A DNA stretch of 64,000 bases from Metabacillus arenae (GTDB lineage Bacteria > Bacillota > Bacilli > Bacillales > Bacillaceae). The stretch is from contig NZ_JACXAI010000016.1 of assembly GCF_014773385.1 (NCBI RefSeq), forward strand, positions 62,001 to 126,000, in the 5' to 3' direction. Shown here piece by piece: positions 9,800-19,224 of this stretch; position 1 is the first letter of the stretch, and every line of letters begins with the position of its first letter. Below the pieces are notes generated by a model that was given only the letters and a program-made list of their open reading frames with translations, searched no databases and was not told the origin of the DNA. Made by a program: the position numbers and the translations under genes.

Positions 9800-9852
9800 A
9801 AAGACTCCTAGGATGAGATTACATGAAATTTAAAAATACAAATTAATAATCA

Positions 9853-9896
9853 AAGCCTGATCGTTTAGCGATGAATGCTAAAAATCAGGCTTTTTT
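9853..9896 (+). terminator. Terminator after spoIIB
   Basis: AAGCCTGAT (9853-9861) pairs with ATCAGGCTT (9884-9892). An inner stem TTTAGC/GCTAAA extends it, and TTTTTT follows. The rest of the gap up to maf shows only a minor GCCTT/AAGGC hairpin near 9971. Confidence 0.88.
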
Positions 9897-10115
9897 CAAT
9901 GAATCTTAAAGTCATGCAGTAAAAGGAAAGTGTGTGATTCATTATCCAGATATTCCTAATAATGCAAGTCGCCTTTCCAGAAGGCTTGCCCTATTCCTTT
10001 TGTAGAATTTAATCGAAATTTAACTTAATCGATATGGATTCCTAGGAAAATGTTTGGTAGGATAAGCTTGTATCTCCAAATTTCTGAAACATTTTACATA
10101 GAAAGGATGGCGCTC

Positions 10116-10685
10116 TTGAAACAACACCTCATACTTGCATCTGGATCTCCCCGAAGAAAAGAACTACTCGAAAATATTAATATTCCCTTTACTGTAATTG
10201 TCAGTGACGTAGAGGAGACACTGGATAACACATTATCTCCTGAAAAATTAGTTATGTCTCTTGCAAAACAAAAAGCAGATGCTGTCGCTGATCGTTTTCC
10301 TGATTCGTTTGTCATTGGAGCCGATACAATTGTTGCTAAGAACGGACAAATGTTAGGAAAGCCTCATAATGAACAAGAAGCATATGACATGCTATCCATG
10401 CTTTCCGGCGATACCCATGAAGTATTTACTGGTGTGTGTATAAGAAAAAATGATGTGGTAAATTGCTTTTATGGAAAAACAACTGTCACATTTTGGGCTC
10501 TGTCAGAACAGGAAATCAAACAGTACATTCAAACAGGCGAGCCTTTCGATAAAGCCGGATCCTATGGAATTCAAAAAGCGGGGTCAGTGTTAGTTAAAGA
10601 GATTGCCGGTGATTATTTTACTGTTGTCGGCCTTCCCGTATCCCTTACTGTTAGAGAGCTAAGAAAAATGAATTTTTCCATTTAA
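10116..10685 (+). CDS. maf: Maf-family nucleoside triphosphate pyrophosphatase
   Basis: Hydrolyses dTTP/UTP or modified pyrimidine nucleotides to monophosphates. In B. subtilis Maf is linked to septum arrest. The signature ASGSPRRKELL near the N terminus and the catalytic VIGADTIV are present. A TTG start at 10116 is preferred: GAAAGGATGG lies 6-15 bases upstream and gives 189 aa, the same length as B. subtilis Maf. The ATG at 10107 would overlap its own ribosome binding site, and the longer reading from 10050 has none. It heads the maf-radC-mre cluster. Confidence 0.93.
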   Translation: MKQHLILASGSPRRKELLENINIPFTVIVSDVEETLDNTLSPEKLVMSLAKQKADAVADRFPDSFVIGADTIVAKNGQMLGKPHNEQEAYDMLSMLSGDTHEVFTGVCIRKNDVVNCFYGKTTVTFWALSEQEIKQYIQTGEPFDKAGSYGIQKAGSVLVKEIAGDYFTVVGLPVSLTVRELRKMNFSI

Positions 10686-10729
10686 ATAGACATGTTTCTT
10701 GGAGGAAGGGGAAACAAGGAGGAACCAAA

Positions 10730-11422
10730 GTGGATGTATCCGCATTAAAAATCCGAGATTTCCCAGAAGATGAAAGACCTAGAGAACGGCTGTTAAAGGA
10801 TGGCCCTCAAAGTCTTTCTAATCATGAATTGCTGGCTATATTACTGAGGACAGGAACGAAAAAAGAGTCTGTTCTTCAATTATCAAACAGGCTGCTAAAT
10901 CATTTTGAAGGTTTAAGGTTACTAAAGGAAGCAACAGTTGATGAAATTACAAGCATTTCAGGAATTGGAAAAGCTAAAGCCGTTCAAATTCTTGCTGCCT
11001 TAGAGTTAGGAAGAAGAATTAGTAATTTGGTTTATGACGACAAATATATCATTCGTTCGCCGCAGGATGGTGCAGATTTTTTAATGGAGGAAATGCGGTT
11101 TTTAACGCAGGAGCACTTCGTCTGCCTTTATTTAAATACAAAAAATCAAGTCATTCATAAACAAACGATTTTTATTGGCAGTTTGAATGCATCGATCGTC
11201 CACCCTAGAGAAGTTTTTAAAGAAGCTTTCAAACGTTCTGCAGCTTCCTTAATTTGTGCACATAATCACCCGTCTGGAGACCCTTCGCCAAGCCGTGAAG
11301 ATATAGAGGTTACGAAACGTTTGGCTGAATGCGGAAGGATGATCGGAATTGAACTGCTTGATCATCTTATCATTGGAGATCGAAAATTTATTAGTTTAAA
11401 AGAAAAAGGATATGTGCAATAA
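10730..11422 (+). CDS. radC: RadC-family JAB/MPN-domain protein
   Basis: A 230-aa protein with an N-terminal helix-hairpin-helix (SISGIGKAKAVQIL, about residues 74-87) and a C-terminal JAMM metalloprotease-like domain whose zinc ligands are in HNHPSGDPSPSREDIE (about 178-193). The family is found widely with repair and mobile elements, but its true role is unsettled; the old link to radiation repair in E. coli was an error. The GTG start has AGGAGG 6 bases upstream. The maf-radC-mreB order matches B. subtilis (ysxA). Confidence 0.95.
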   Translation: MDVSALKIRDFPEDERPRERLLKDGPQSLSNHELLAILLRTGTKKESVLQLSNRLLNHFEGLRLLKEATVDEITSISGIGKAKAVQILAALELGRRISNLVYDDKYIIRSPQDGADFLMEEMRFLTQEHFVCLYLNTKNQVIHKQTIFIGSLNASIVHPREVFKEAFKRSAASLICAHNHPSGDPSPSREDIEVTKRLAECGRMIGIELLDHLIIGDRKFISLKEKGYVQ

Positions 11423-11510
11423 CACTTTTTTTTTTGATTAATTGCGCTATAATAAGGGTTATGAGTTTTTTTATGTAAAGCAATTTGTTTCAGAAAGGGA
11501 GATACATAAA

Positions 11511-12533
11511 ATGTTTGGAATTGGTACGAGAGACCTTGGTATAGATTTAGGAACAGCTAATACACTTGTATTTGTGAAAGGCAAAGCAATTGTTGTCAGG
11601 GAGCCGTCTGTAGTCGCTTTGCAAACTGATACAAAACAAATTGTAGCAGTCGGAAATGATGCGAAAAATATGATTGGCCGTACGCCGGGTAATGTTGTTG
11701 CCCTTCGCCCAATGAAGGACGGGGTAATTGCGGACTATGAAACAACAGCGACAATGATGAAATATTACATTAAACAAGCAACGAAGAACAAGGGGTTTTT
11801 CTCTGGAAAGCCTTATGTGATGGTATGTGTGCCATCTGGAATAACAGGAGTTGAGGAGAGAGCAGTTATTGATGCAACCCGTCAAGCAGGTGCTCGTGAT
11901 GCTTATACGATTGAAGAACCATTTGCGGCTGCAATCGGGGCGAACTTGCCTGTTTGGGAACCGACTGGGAGTATGGTCGTTGATATCGGCGGCGGTACGA
12001 CAGAGGTTGCGATTATTTCTCTTGGGGGAATAGTGACATGTCAATCTATTCGAGTTGCTGGTGATGAAATGGATGAAGCGATCGTTCAATACATCCGGAA
12101 AACGTACAATCTAATGATTGGTGACCGTACTTCAGAAGCTATTAAAATGGAAGTAGGTTCGGCCGGGTCTCCTGAGGGTGTTGAAAATATGGAAATTAGG
12201 GGACGCGATTTGCTTACAGGACTGCCAAAAACGATTGAAATAACGGCAAAAGAAATTTCAGACGCCCTGCACGACACAGTATATACGATTGTCGATACTG
12301 TGAAAAATACGTTGGAAAAAACTCCTCCAGAGCTTGCAGCAGACATTATGGACCGCGGAATCGTGTTAACTGGTGGTGGAGCATTACTGCGAAATTTAGA
12401 CAAAGTCATTAGTGAGGAAACGAATATGCCTGTTCTTATTGCTGAAAATCCGCTTGATTGTGTAGCGATTGGAACAGGCAAGGCATTAGAGCATATTCAT
12501 TTGTTTAAAAACAAATCAAGAAACAGCCGCTAA
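11511..12533 (+). CDS. mreB: Rod-shape determining protein MreB
   Basis: Bacterial actin that forms membrane-bound filaments guiding lateral wall synthesis. Actin-fold nucleotide motifs are present: DLGTANT (phosphate 1), DIGGGTTE (phosphate 2) and LTGGGALL (adenosine). The start at ATG 11511, after AAGGGAG, gives [10 protein letters not shown] and 340 aa; the upstream in-frame extension from 11442 is not coding. It leads the mreBCD-minCD operon. A TATAAT at 11448-11453 could be a -10 box, but no matching -35 is visible. Confidence 0.98.
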   Translation: MFGIGTRDLGIDLGTANTLVFVKGKAIVVREPSVVALQTDTKQIVAVGNDAKNMIGRTPGNVVALRPMKDGVIADYETTATMMKYYIKQATKNKGFFSGKPYVMVCVPSGITGVEERAVIDATRQAGARDAYTIEEPFAAAIGANLPVWEPTGSMVVDIGGGTTEVAIISLGGIVTCQSIRVAGDEMDEAIVQYIRKTYNLMIGDRTSEAIKMEVGSAGSPEGVENMEIRGRDLLTGLPKTIEITAKEISDALHDTVYTIVDTVKNTLEKTPPELAADIMDRGIVLTGGGALLRNLDKVISEETNMPVLIAENPLDCVAIGTGKALEHIHLFKNKSRNSR

Positions 12534-12558
12534 ATACAACAATAAGAAGGTGTAAATC

Positions 12559-13443
12559 ATGCCACAGTTTTTTCTAAATAAGCGACTCATATTATTGCTC
12601 GTAAGCATTATTATTTTAGTGGCATTGATTGGTTTTTCCTTAAGAGATGACCGAGAGCTAAGTTGGCCCGAAAAATTTGTTAAAGATTCAACTGGACTCT
12701 TTCAAACTGTTTTTCATCGGCCCGCACAATCTGTAGCGGGCTTCTTTGAAAATGTTGGGGAGCTGAAAAATACATATGAAGAAAACAAAAAATTAAAAGC
12801 TCGCCTTGAGGAGCAGATGCAGCTTGAATCTAATCTACAAGATGTTTTAAAAGAAAATAATTCTTTAAAAGAAGAGCTTGGGAGAGCTGATAGTCTTAGA
12901 GATTATAATCCGATTTATTCGAATGTTATCGGCAGAAATCCAGACAGATGGTATGAACTTGTAACCATTGATAAAGGGTCACAGCATGGCGTAGAAGAGG
13001 ATGATGCTGTGATCACATCAAAGGGCCTTATCGGGAAAATAAAAAGTGCTTCAGAATTCACGTCCACTGTTCAATTATTAAGTGCGCCGGATCGGAAAAA
13101 CCGTATTTCTGCAGAAGTGCAAGGAAAGGACGGGAAGAATGTTTTTGGTCTGATTGAAGGATATGATAAGGAAGCGGGAGCTTTGCTCTTAAGGCGGATT
13201 GAATCAAGTGCCAAAGTGGAGAAAGGTCAGAAAGTCATCACCTCTGGGAAGGGCGGTCTTTTTCCAAAAGGTTTATTGATTGGAGAAGTCACGGATGTTC
13301 AACCTGATTCCTATGGACTCACGAAAATGGCCTTTGTAAAACCTGCAGCAGATTACTATGACCTTGAACAAGTTATAGTCGCTAAAAGAACAGCACCTAA
13401 TGTAGATACTGAAGCAATGTTTGAGGAGGAAGATAAATCATGA
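12559..13443 (+). CDS. mreC: Rod-shape determining protein MreC
   Basis: Bitopic membrane protein of the elongasome. It has a short cytoplasmic tail, a transmembrane segment at about residues 9-26, a coiled coil at about 68-112 (Glu/Lys/Leu rich), and the beta-barrel MreC core with NVIGRNPDRWYELVTIDKGS (positions 12922-12981). It lies 25 bases after mreB and its last bases overlap the mreD start. MreC binds penicillin-binding proteins outside the membrane and links them to MreB. Length 294 aa is typical. Confidence 0.96.
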   Translation: MPQFFLNKRLILLLVSIIILVALIGFSLRDDRELSWPEKFVKDSTGLFQTVFHRPAQSVAGFFENVGELKNTYEENKKLKARLEEQMQLESNLQDVLKENNSLKEELGRADSLRDYNPIYSNVIGRNPDRWYELVTIDKGSQHGVEEDDAVITSKGLIGKIKSASEFTSTVQLLSAPDRKNRISAEVQGKDGKNVFGLIEGYDKEAGALLLRRIESSAKVEKGQKVITSGKGGLFPKGLLIGEVTDVQPDSYGLTKMAFVKPAADYYDLEQVIVAKRTAPNVDTEAMFEEEDKS

Positions 13444-13958
13444 AGAAGTTTATCTTTTCGTTTATCTTTCTCTTTTTCTTTATTATGGAGAGCACATTCG
13501 TTCATTTAGTAAAATTCACTTTTGTGCCAGAAGAATTAATTTTAGTGCCTCGTATTGTTTTTTTAATTATTGCATTTATAACAGCTTATGTTGGCCAAAC
13601 CTATGGTCTAATTTATGCAATGGTGTTCGGATTACTATATGATATTGTTTATACTGAGGTAATCGGGATTTATTTATTTGCTTTTACACTTTTTTCTTAT
13701 TTACTAGCAAAAACCCTTAAAGTGCTTCATGGCAATGTGTTAGTCATTATTTTCTTGAGTATCATCTCTATTGCTCTGCTTGAGTTTTTAATTTATGGTA
13801 TTCAGCTTTTAATCAGCTCTTATTTAATGACATTACATGAATTTACAAATTTACGATTGTTGCCAACATTAGCACTTAATTCAGTGCTTGCGATTCTGTT
13901 AATCTATCCTTTTAAGAAATTTTTAACAGAGCTGCGTAATGAACAAAATGATGATTAA
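13440..13958 (+). CDS. mreD: Rod-shape determining protein MreD
   Basis: Highly hydrophobic 172-aa protein with about five transmembrane segments and a PFKKFLTELR cytoplasmic tail. It completes the MreBCD complex. The ATG lies inside the end of mreC (ATGA overlap), which signals translational coupling. No soluble domain. Confidence 0.93.
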   Translation: MKKFIFSFIFLFFFIMESTFVHLVKFTFVPEELILVPRIVFLIIAFITAYVGQTYGLIYAMVFGLLYDIVYTEVIGIYLFAFTLFSYLLAKTLKVLHGNVLVIIFLSIISIALLEFLIYGIQLLISSYLMTLHEFTNLRLLPTLALNSVLAILLIYPFKKFLTELRNEQNDD

Positions 13959-14024
13959 ACGATTTGAACAAAAAGGACTTTGTGATGGTTCTGTCGAATT
14001 AGATAAGTCATTGAGGTGAACATC

Positions 14025-14696
14025 GTGAAGGCACAGAAACAGCAGTTAGTAACAATCAAAGGAACGAAGAATGGATTATCCTTAAATCTTGATGATGCGT
14101 GTTCTTTTGAGGATTTGCTTCACAATTTAGAAGGCATGCTTTCTTTAAAACAATATATCCAGGATGACGGACCAATTATTCATGTTCATGTAAGGGCAGG
14201 TAACCGTTTACTTTCAAGTGAGCAAGAAGAAATAGTGAAAACCGCTATTCAGAAGAGACAAAACCTTGTTGTAGAGACAATTGACAGCAATGTCATGACG
14301 AAAGATGCAGCAATGCAGCTTAAACGTGAAACAGAAATTAAATCAGTTGCTAAGATTGTCCGTTCTGGACAAATTCTTCAAGTAGAAGGAGATTTACTTT
14401 TAATTGGTGATGTGAATCCAGGCGGAACTGTGATTGCTGGTGGCAACATTTTCATCATGGGTGCTTTGAAGGGAATAGCTCACGCAGGTATTGGCGGCAA
14501 TAAAGAAGCAGTGATTTCTGCATCCTTATTTAACCCCACACAGCTTAGAATTTCTGAAGTTCTAAACAGGGCACCAGACCATATTCCTTCAACTGGAATA
14601 GAAATGGAATGTGCCTACCTTGATGAAAATGATGAAATGGTGATCGAACGATTGCAGCAGCTGACTCATATAAGACCTGCTTTAACTAGGACCTGA
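14025..14696 (+). CDS. minC: Septum site-determining protein MinC
   Basis: FtsZ polymerisation inhibitor that acts with MinD to block division at the poles. The N-terminal FtsZ-inhibiting domain begins KAQKQQLVTIKGTKNG. The C-terminal beta-helix contains GDLLLIGDVNPGGTVIAGGN (positions 14389-14448), the MinC dimer and MinD-binding surface. GTG at 14025 is chosen over 14016 because GAGGTGA then sits 5 bases upstream and the protein aligns with the B. subtilis start. Length 223 aa. It is 66 bases after mreD and 15 before minD. Confidence 0.95.
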   Translation: MKAQKQQLVTIKGTKNGLSLNLDDACSFEDLLHNLEGMLSLKQYIQDDGPIIHVHVRAGNRLLSSEQEEIVKTAIQKRQNLVVETIDSNVMTKDAAMQLKRETEIKSVAKIVRSGQILQVEGDLLLIGDVNPGGTVIAGGNIFIMGALKGIAHAGIGGNKEAVISASLFNPTQLRISEVLNRAPDHIPSTGIEMECAYLDENDEMVIERLQQLTHIRPALTRT

Positions 14697-14711
14697 GGGA
14701 GGAATGTAACC

Positions 14712-15518
14712 GTGGGAGAGGCTATCGTAATTACTTCTGGTAAAGGCGGTGTTGGGAAAACAACAACTTCAGCAAATGTTGGGACAGCCTTAGCAATTTT
14801 AGGGAAGCGTGTTTGTTTAGTTGATACTGACATTGGTCTTCGAAATTTAGATGTAATCATGGGACTGGAAAACCGTATCATCTACGATCTAGTGGATGTG
14901 GTAGAAGGCAGATGTAAAATTCATCAAGCTCTTGTAAAAGACAAGCGTTTTGAAGATCTTCTCTATTTGTTGCCTGCAGCCCAAACAAGTGATAAATCAG
15001 CTGTAAATCCAGAACAGATGAAAAAGCTAATTGAAGAATTAAAGCAAGAGTATGATTATATTGTTATTGACTGTCCTGCCGGAATCGAACAAGGATATAA
15101 AAACGCTGTAGCAGGTGCAAATAAAGCTGTTGTGGTAACAACTCCAGAAGTTTCAGCAGTTCGCGATGCTGACAGGATCATTGGCCTGCTCGAAAAGGAA
15201 GAGAATGTGGAGCCGCCTAGGCTGGTAGTGAACAGAATCCGTAATCATCTTGTAAAAAACGGTGACATGCTTGAGATCGATGACATTGTCAATCATTTGT
15301 CGATCGATTTGCTTGGAATTGTTGCAGATGATGATGAAGTGATTAAGGCTTCAAATAGTGGAGAGCCGATTGCAATGAACCCCAATAATCGAGCTTCCAT
15401 TGCTTATCGCAACATTGCCCGCCGTATATTGGGAGAATCTGTTCCTCTTCAATCCTTTGATGACCAAAACAAAGGAATGTTCTCAAAAATCAAAGCATTT
15501 TTTGGTGTGCGAGTATAA
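14712..15518 (+). CDS. minD: Septum site-determining ATPase MinD
   Basis: ParA-type membrane ATPase. The deviant Walker A is SGKGGVGKTT near the N terminus, DTDIGLRNLD is the switch region, and VIDCPAGIEQG is Walker B. The C terminus ends in an amphipathic membrane-targeting helix (MFSKIKAFFG). It recruits MinC, and in Bacilli DivIVA/MinJ position the pair at poles. GTG start with GGAGG about 8 bases upstream; 268 aa. Last gene of the mre-min operon, followed by a strong terminator. Confidence 0.97.
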   Translation: MGEAIVITSGKGGVGKTTTSANVGTALAILGKRVCLVDTDIGLRNLDVIMGLENRIIYDLVDVVEGRCKIHQALVKDKRFEDLLYLLPAAQTSDKSAVNPEQMKKLIEELKQEYDYIVIDCPAGIEQGYKNAVAGANKAVVVTTPEVSAVRDADRIIGLLEKEENVEPPRLVVNRIRNHLVKNGDMLEIDDIVNHLSIDLLGIVADDDEVIKASNSGEPIAMNPNNRASIAYRNIARRILGESVPLQSFDDQNKGMFSKIKAFFGVRV

Positions 15519-15533
15519 GTTGATGAATCTATG

Positions 15534-15567
15534 AAAACAGTAATCTACAAAGATTACTGTTTTTTTA
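15534..15567 (+). terminator. Terminator of the mre-min operon
   Basis: AAAACAGTAATCT (15534-15546) pairs perfectly with AGATTACTGTTTT (15551-15563), loop ACAA, then more T. Separates division genes from the spoIVF operon. Confidence 0.92.
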
Positions 15568-15575
15568 ATAGGAGG

Positions 15576-15590
15576 GGGTACCAGGTACCC
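15576..15590. repeat. GGTACCAGGTACC palindrome, copy 1
   Basis: GGGTACCAGGTACCC, an odd-length perfect palindrome. The same 13-base core recurs at 32040-32052 and 42212-42224, each time between genes. Confidence 0.7.
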
Positions 15591-15613
15591 TTAAAAAACT
15601 TCGGCCCACTAAG

Positions 15614-15642
15614 TCATATTAAAAATGGACAAGACATAAACT
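15614..15642 (+). promoter_or_regulatory. Sigma-E-like promoter of spoIVFA-spoIVFB
   Basis: TCATATT (15614-15620) matches the sigma-E -35 consensus KMATATT at every position. After a 14-base spacer, CATAAACT (15635-15642) matches CATACAMT at 7 of 8. The B. subtilis spoIVF operon is sigma-E controlled, and start near 15650 fits the gene at 15677. Confidence 0.75.
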
Positions 15643-15676
15643 TTTACAAAGCTTTGAAAAAGGGATGGGTGGGCAG

Positions 15677-16459
15677 ATGAGTCGAAGAGCGGAAGAAATA
15701 AAGAAACGGATTGCGCAAAGGAAAAAAAATAAAGCATCTTACAGTAAAACAGATCCTCCTATAAAGAAATCTTTGCCTTTGTTTATATCTGATGAGGAAA
15801 AGTATCATTCTGGGACAACACCATATGATTTTAGCCAGGATAAAAGTGAAGGCAATCACCCGCTGTTTCGTGCAGATCTTTTTATACTAAAGGTGCTTAT
15901 ATCTGCCGTCATTGTTTTAGTAGTAGCTATTCTCGATAAAAATGATCATCCTGCGCTGCAAACGGCTAAAATGGCTGTTTCACAAACATTTGAACAAGAC
16001 TTTCAATTTGCGTCTGTTTCATCATGGTATAGAGACACATTTGGAGATCCGCTTGCACTATTCAACACAGCGGAAAAGGAAGAATCTAAAGAAACGGATC
16101 AGCAAAAAATGGCATTGCCTGCTTCAGGGAAAGTACTTGAAAGCTTCGAGGATACCGGAGGACAAGGGATCATGGTAGAAACATCCAGTCAGACTGTTAA
16201 ATCAGTAAATGAAGGAATTGTTGTAGAAACAGGAGAAAAACCCGATATCGGTTTAACTGTAGTACTGCAGCATGCTGACGGCAGTTATTCATGGTATGGA
16301 AATTTGGAAAAAGTTAATGTGCCCCTCTATGAATACGTAGAATCAGGTAAAGAAATCGGTCAGATTAAAGGCGATAAGAATGATAAAGGGACCTATTATT
16401 TTGCAATAAAAAAAGGTGAAAACTTTATTGACCCCATACAGGTGATATCAAGTGACTAA
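15677..16459 (+). CDS. spoIVFA: Stage IV sporulation protein FA
   Basis: Bitopic protein of the mother-cell membrane around the forespore. The basic N-terminal region begins MSRRAEEIKKRIAQRKKNK, one transmembrane segment lies at about residues 72-90, and the outer part is a degenerate LytM/M23-like domain (VVLQHADGSYSWYGNLEKV). It anchors and restrains the protease SpoIVFB together with BofA until SpoIVB cuts it. ATG 15677 is preferred over 15665 because it has a spaced GGG-rich site and aligns with the B. subtilis start. Length 260 aa. Overlaps spoIVFB by 8 bases. Confidence 0.94.
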   Translation: MSRRAEEIKKRIAQRKKNKASYSKTDPPIKKSLPLFISDEEKYHSGTTPYDFSQDKSEGNHPLFRADLFILKVLISAVIVLVVAILDKNDHPALQTAKMAVSQTFEQDFQFASVSSWYRDTFGDPLALFNTAEKEESKETDQQKMALPASGKVLESFEDTGGQGIMVETSSQTVKSVNEGIVVETGEKPDIGLTVVLQHADGSYSWYGNLEKVNVPLYEYVESGKEIGQIKGDKNDKGTYYFAIKKGENFIDPIQVISSD

Positions 16460-17318
16460 ATATGTTCATTTATTGACAAAAATTCATATCCATCCTATTC
16501 TTTGGATGATCATTGGCTTAAGCGTGATTACAGCACAATTTAAGCCTTTGTTGTTTTTATTCCTCATCGTCTTTATTCACGAAATGGGTCATGCAATTTG
16601 TGCTGTCTTCTATAAATGGAGAATCAAGCAAATCATGCTATTGCCTTTTGGCGGGGTAGCGGAAATGGACGAACATGGAAACAGACCTTTAAAGGAAGAA
16701 GTAATTGTAATCCTTGCCGGGCCTGTTCAGCACTTTTTTATTCAAGCTCTGTTAACAATTGCTTGGCAGTTTCACGTTCTATCAACAGAAGATTATCAAC
16801 TGTTTTCAACTTACAATTGGACTCTTTTCTTTTTTAACCTCATCCCGATTTTCCCATTAGATGGAGGGAAAATTCTATTTGTAATTATTTCCTATTTAAA
16901 GCCATTTTCAGAAGCGCAGCGAATCACCCTGCTCGTTTCTATTAGCTGTTTAATTGTTTATATTACTGCATTTCTAATTTTTGCTCCCAATCAGCTAAAT
17001 GTATGGATTATTGCGACATTCCTCATTTATTCTTTATACACAGAATTTAAACAAAAAGACTATACGATGATCCGATTTTTATTAGAGCGATATTATGGCA
17101 AAAAGGAAAGTGTTCATCAGTTAAAACCAATCATAGTAAATGAGGATGAATCCATTTTTAAAGTATTATTAAAATTTCAAAGAGGCTGTAAACACCCAAT
17201 ATTAATTGAAAAAGAGGGAGTTAAGATTACACAGCTTGATGAAAATGAATTACTGCATGCTTTCTTTAGTGAAAAACGAACAAATGCCACAGTTGGGGAG
17301 CTCATTTATTCATATTGA
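16452..17318 (+). CDS. spoIVFB: Intramembrane zinc metalloprotease SpoIVFB
   Basis: Site-2 protease that cuts pro-sigma-K in the mother cell. The catalytic HEMGH is at residues 43-47, and Asp137 lies in FPLDGGK, the same positions as in the B. subtilis enzyme. About six hydrophobic segments are followed by a C-terminal CBS-like domain (about 225-288) with FQRGCKHPILIEK and the ending ELIYSY. GTG start overlapping spoIVFA. Length 288 aa is standard. The spoIVFA-FB pair downstream of minD is conserved across Bacillus. Confidence 0.96.
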   Translation: MTKYVHLLTKIHIHPILWMIIGLSVITAQFKPLLFLFLIVFIHEMGHAICAVFYKWRIKQIMLLPFGGVAEMDEHGNRPLKEEVIVILAGPVQHFFIQALLTIAWQFHVLSTEDYQLFSTYNWTLFFFNLIPIFPLDGGKILFVIISYLKPFSEAQRITLLVSISCLIVYITAFLIFAPNQLNVWIIATFLIYSLYTEFKQKDYTMIRFLLERYYGKKESVHQLKPIIVNEDESIFKVLLKFQRGCKHPILIEKEGVKITQLDENELLHAFFSEKRTNATVGELIYSY

Positions 17319-17763
17319 TGATTATGACAATAATAAGTAAATAGTTGGAGGAGCGTGATTTATTTGTTTCTTTTATATGATTCAATTTCAATCTTTGCGA
17401 GCCAGTTGAAGCAATTTTGATCGAAGGTTCGATGTGAATGGGTTGTATGATCCAAATAAATTATGTTTCATCTCAGGTAATGCATACGAAAGCAGTTATT
17501 TATTTTTAAAAGAGATTTAAAAAAAGTGTATAGGTGTAAAAGGAAAATCAGCTCTATCGCTGATTTCATCCCTTCTCACCTCCAGAATTGACGTTTAGGA
17601 TTAAAAATGAGTAAATAGAGATGATTGATTGAATTTTAAACTCAATTCAGAAATTTGAAGAGAGCAGAGTTTTTAAGGTGTTGATTTAAATAGGGAATCA
17701 GCTTTTCGCTGATTTGAACAATTTCCACCTTTGACTTTCCATATAAAGAAAGAGGGGCCATTT
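17319..17763 (+). promoter_or_regulatory. Leader region of rng with two sister hairpins
   Basis: No gene is supported. Two hairpins share the same stem. AAATCAGC (17545-17552) pairs with GCTGATTT (17559-17566), and AATCAGC (17696-17702) pairs with GCTGATT (17708-17714). Neither has a good U tract, so they look more like RNA structures or protein sites than terminators. The second lies about 50 bases before the rng start. Confidence 0.5.
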
Positions 17764-19224
17764 TTGCAAAAAATAATTTTTAATATGAAAGGTATAGAAA
17801 AGAGATGTGCTGTTATCGAAGATGATAAGCTTGTCAATTTATACATGGAACAGCCGACAAAGAAAGAGATTGTCGGTCATATTTATTTAGGACGAATTAC
17901 AGATGTGAAACCAGGCATGCAGGCAGCTTTTGTTGATATAGGTATGGAGAAAAGCGGCTATCTACATAAAAATGACATTATAAAGCCTGACCACGAAAGA
18001 GAAACATCGATTTCTAAGCTTGTCCATGAAGGAGAAACGGTTCTTGTCCAGGTTAGCAAAGAAGGCAGTGAATTTAAAGGGCCAAAGCTTACAACAAATA
18101 TTGAAATTAGCGGAAATTATCTTGTTTATATGCCTAATGGGAATTATGTAGCAATCTCAAAAAAAATAGCAGATGAAGAAAAACGAACACGTTTAAATCA
18201 AATAGGCGATGATTTATTGAGAAAACAAGAGGGCTTGTTGTTTCGCACAGCTGCAATGGAAGTAAATGATGACATATTGATTGAAGAAATTATCCAGCTT
18301 CAAGCTTCCTTTGCTAAGATTCAAAAAAAAACCGCCATAGAGACTGTTCCATCCTGTGTTTTTGAAGGTACTTCCTTTATCGAACGTGTATTACATGAGC
18401 ATCCTTTAGCAAATGTGGATGAAATTATTTGTGATCAATCGGCTATTATTAGCGAGTTAAAAGCGTTACAGGTTGAAAAAAATGGCATAAAAATCCATTA
18501 TTTTCACAAAAAAGAAAATGTATTTTCACATTTTCATTTGGATGGAGAAATCCAAAAGCTTGTGAAACAAATTGTTTGGCTTGATAATGGTGCATATATT
18601 GTCATTCAAGAAACGGAAGCTCTAACAGTTATAGATGTTAATAGCGGCAAATTCACCGGGAAATATTCGATGAGAGATACTGTCATGAAAACAAACATGG
18701 CTGCCGCTAAGGAGGCTGCTCATCAGATTAAGCTTCGAAATTTAAGCGGAATGATCTTAATTGACTTTATTGACATGAGGCACAGGGAGGACAAGGCCAA
18801 GTTACAAAACTATTTTGCCTCTCTAGTGAAGAATGAAAGTCGGTATACGAACGTTCTTGGATTTACTAATCTGAATATCTTAGAAATTACCCGGAAAAAG
18901 GTAAAAGAGCCAATCCATAAATTGCTGACAGATCCATGTCCTACATGTCAAGGAACTGGTATTGTTCCAGCTGCTGATGCTGTTGCTTTTCAATTGGAAA
19001 GAATGTTGTGGGAACATCAATATATGGATCATGAAGCAATTTGGATCGAGACAACGAAAGAGGTTTATAACTACTTAAAAGGAGACAAAACAAATCATAT
19101 TCTCAGACTTGAGGAAGCATTGAAATTTAAGATTTATATTACAATTGCAGACAAAGTCTTGCATGAGTTTACGATTAAACAAGCAGGTAAAATCAAGGAT
19201 ATTGAAAATAGAATTCGATCTTAA
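17764..19224 (+). CDS. rng: Ribonuclease G/E family endoribonuclease
   Basis: Single-strand-specific endonuclease for mRNA decay and rRNA maturation. It has an S1-like RNA-binding domain at about residues 37-110 (IYLGRITDVKPGMQAAFVDIG, in two halves IYLGRITDVKPG and MQAAFVDIG). The catalytic DNase-I-like domain has TVIDVNSGKFTG and MILIDFIDM. The zinc-link CPTCQGTGIV is near 400. The TTG at 17764 is chosen because GAGGGG lies 6 bases upstream; 486 aa. B. subtilis itself lacks RNase E/G and relies on RNase Y, but several other Bacillaceae keep rng before rplU. The C terminus has no long scaffold tail, so it is RNase G-like. Confidence 0.94.
   Translation: MQKIIFNMKGIEKRCAVIEDDKLVNLYMEQPTKKEIVGHIYLGRITDVKPGMQAAFVDIGMEKSGYLHKNDIIKPDHERETSISKLVHEGETVLVQVSKEGSEFKGPKLTTNIEISGNYLVYMPNGNYVAISKKIADEEKRTRLNQIGDDLLRKQEGLLFRTAAMEVNDDILIEEIIQLQASFAKIQKKTAIETVPSCVFEGTSFIERVLHEHPLANVDEIICDQSAIISELKALQVEKNGIKIHYFHKKENVFSHFHLDGEIQKLVKQIVWLDNGAYIVIQETEALTVIDVNSGKFTGKYSMRDTVMKTNMAAAKEAAHQIKLRNLSGMILIDFIDMRHREDKAKLQNYFASLVKNESRYTNVLGFTNLNILEITRKKVKEPIHKLLTDPCPTCQGTGIVPAADAVAFQLERMLWEHQYMDHEAIWIETTKEVYNYLKGDKTNHILRLEEALKFKIYITIADKVLHEFTIKQAGKIKDIENRIRS

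Noticed and set aside
11547-12089. 180-codon reading frame antisense to mreB
   Set aside because: It is the shadow of a highly conserved gene, lacks a ribosome binding site and is Cys/His/Arg rich like random antisense translation.
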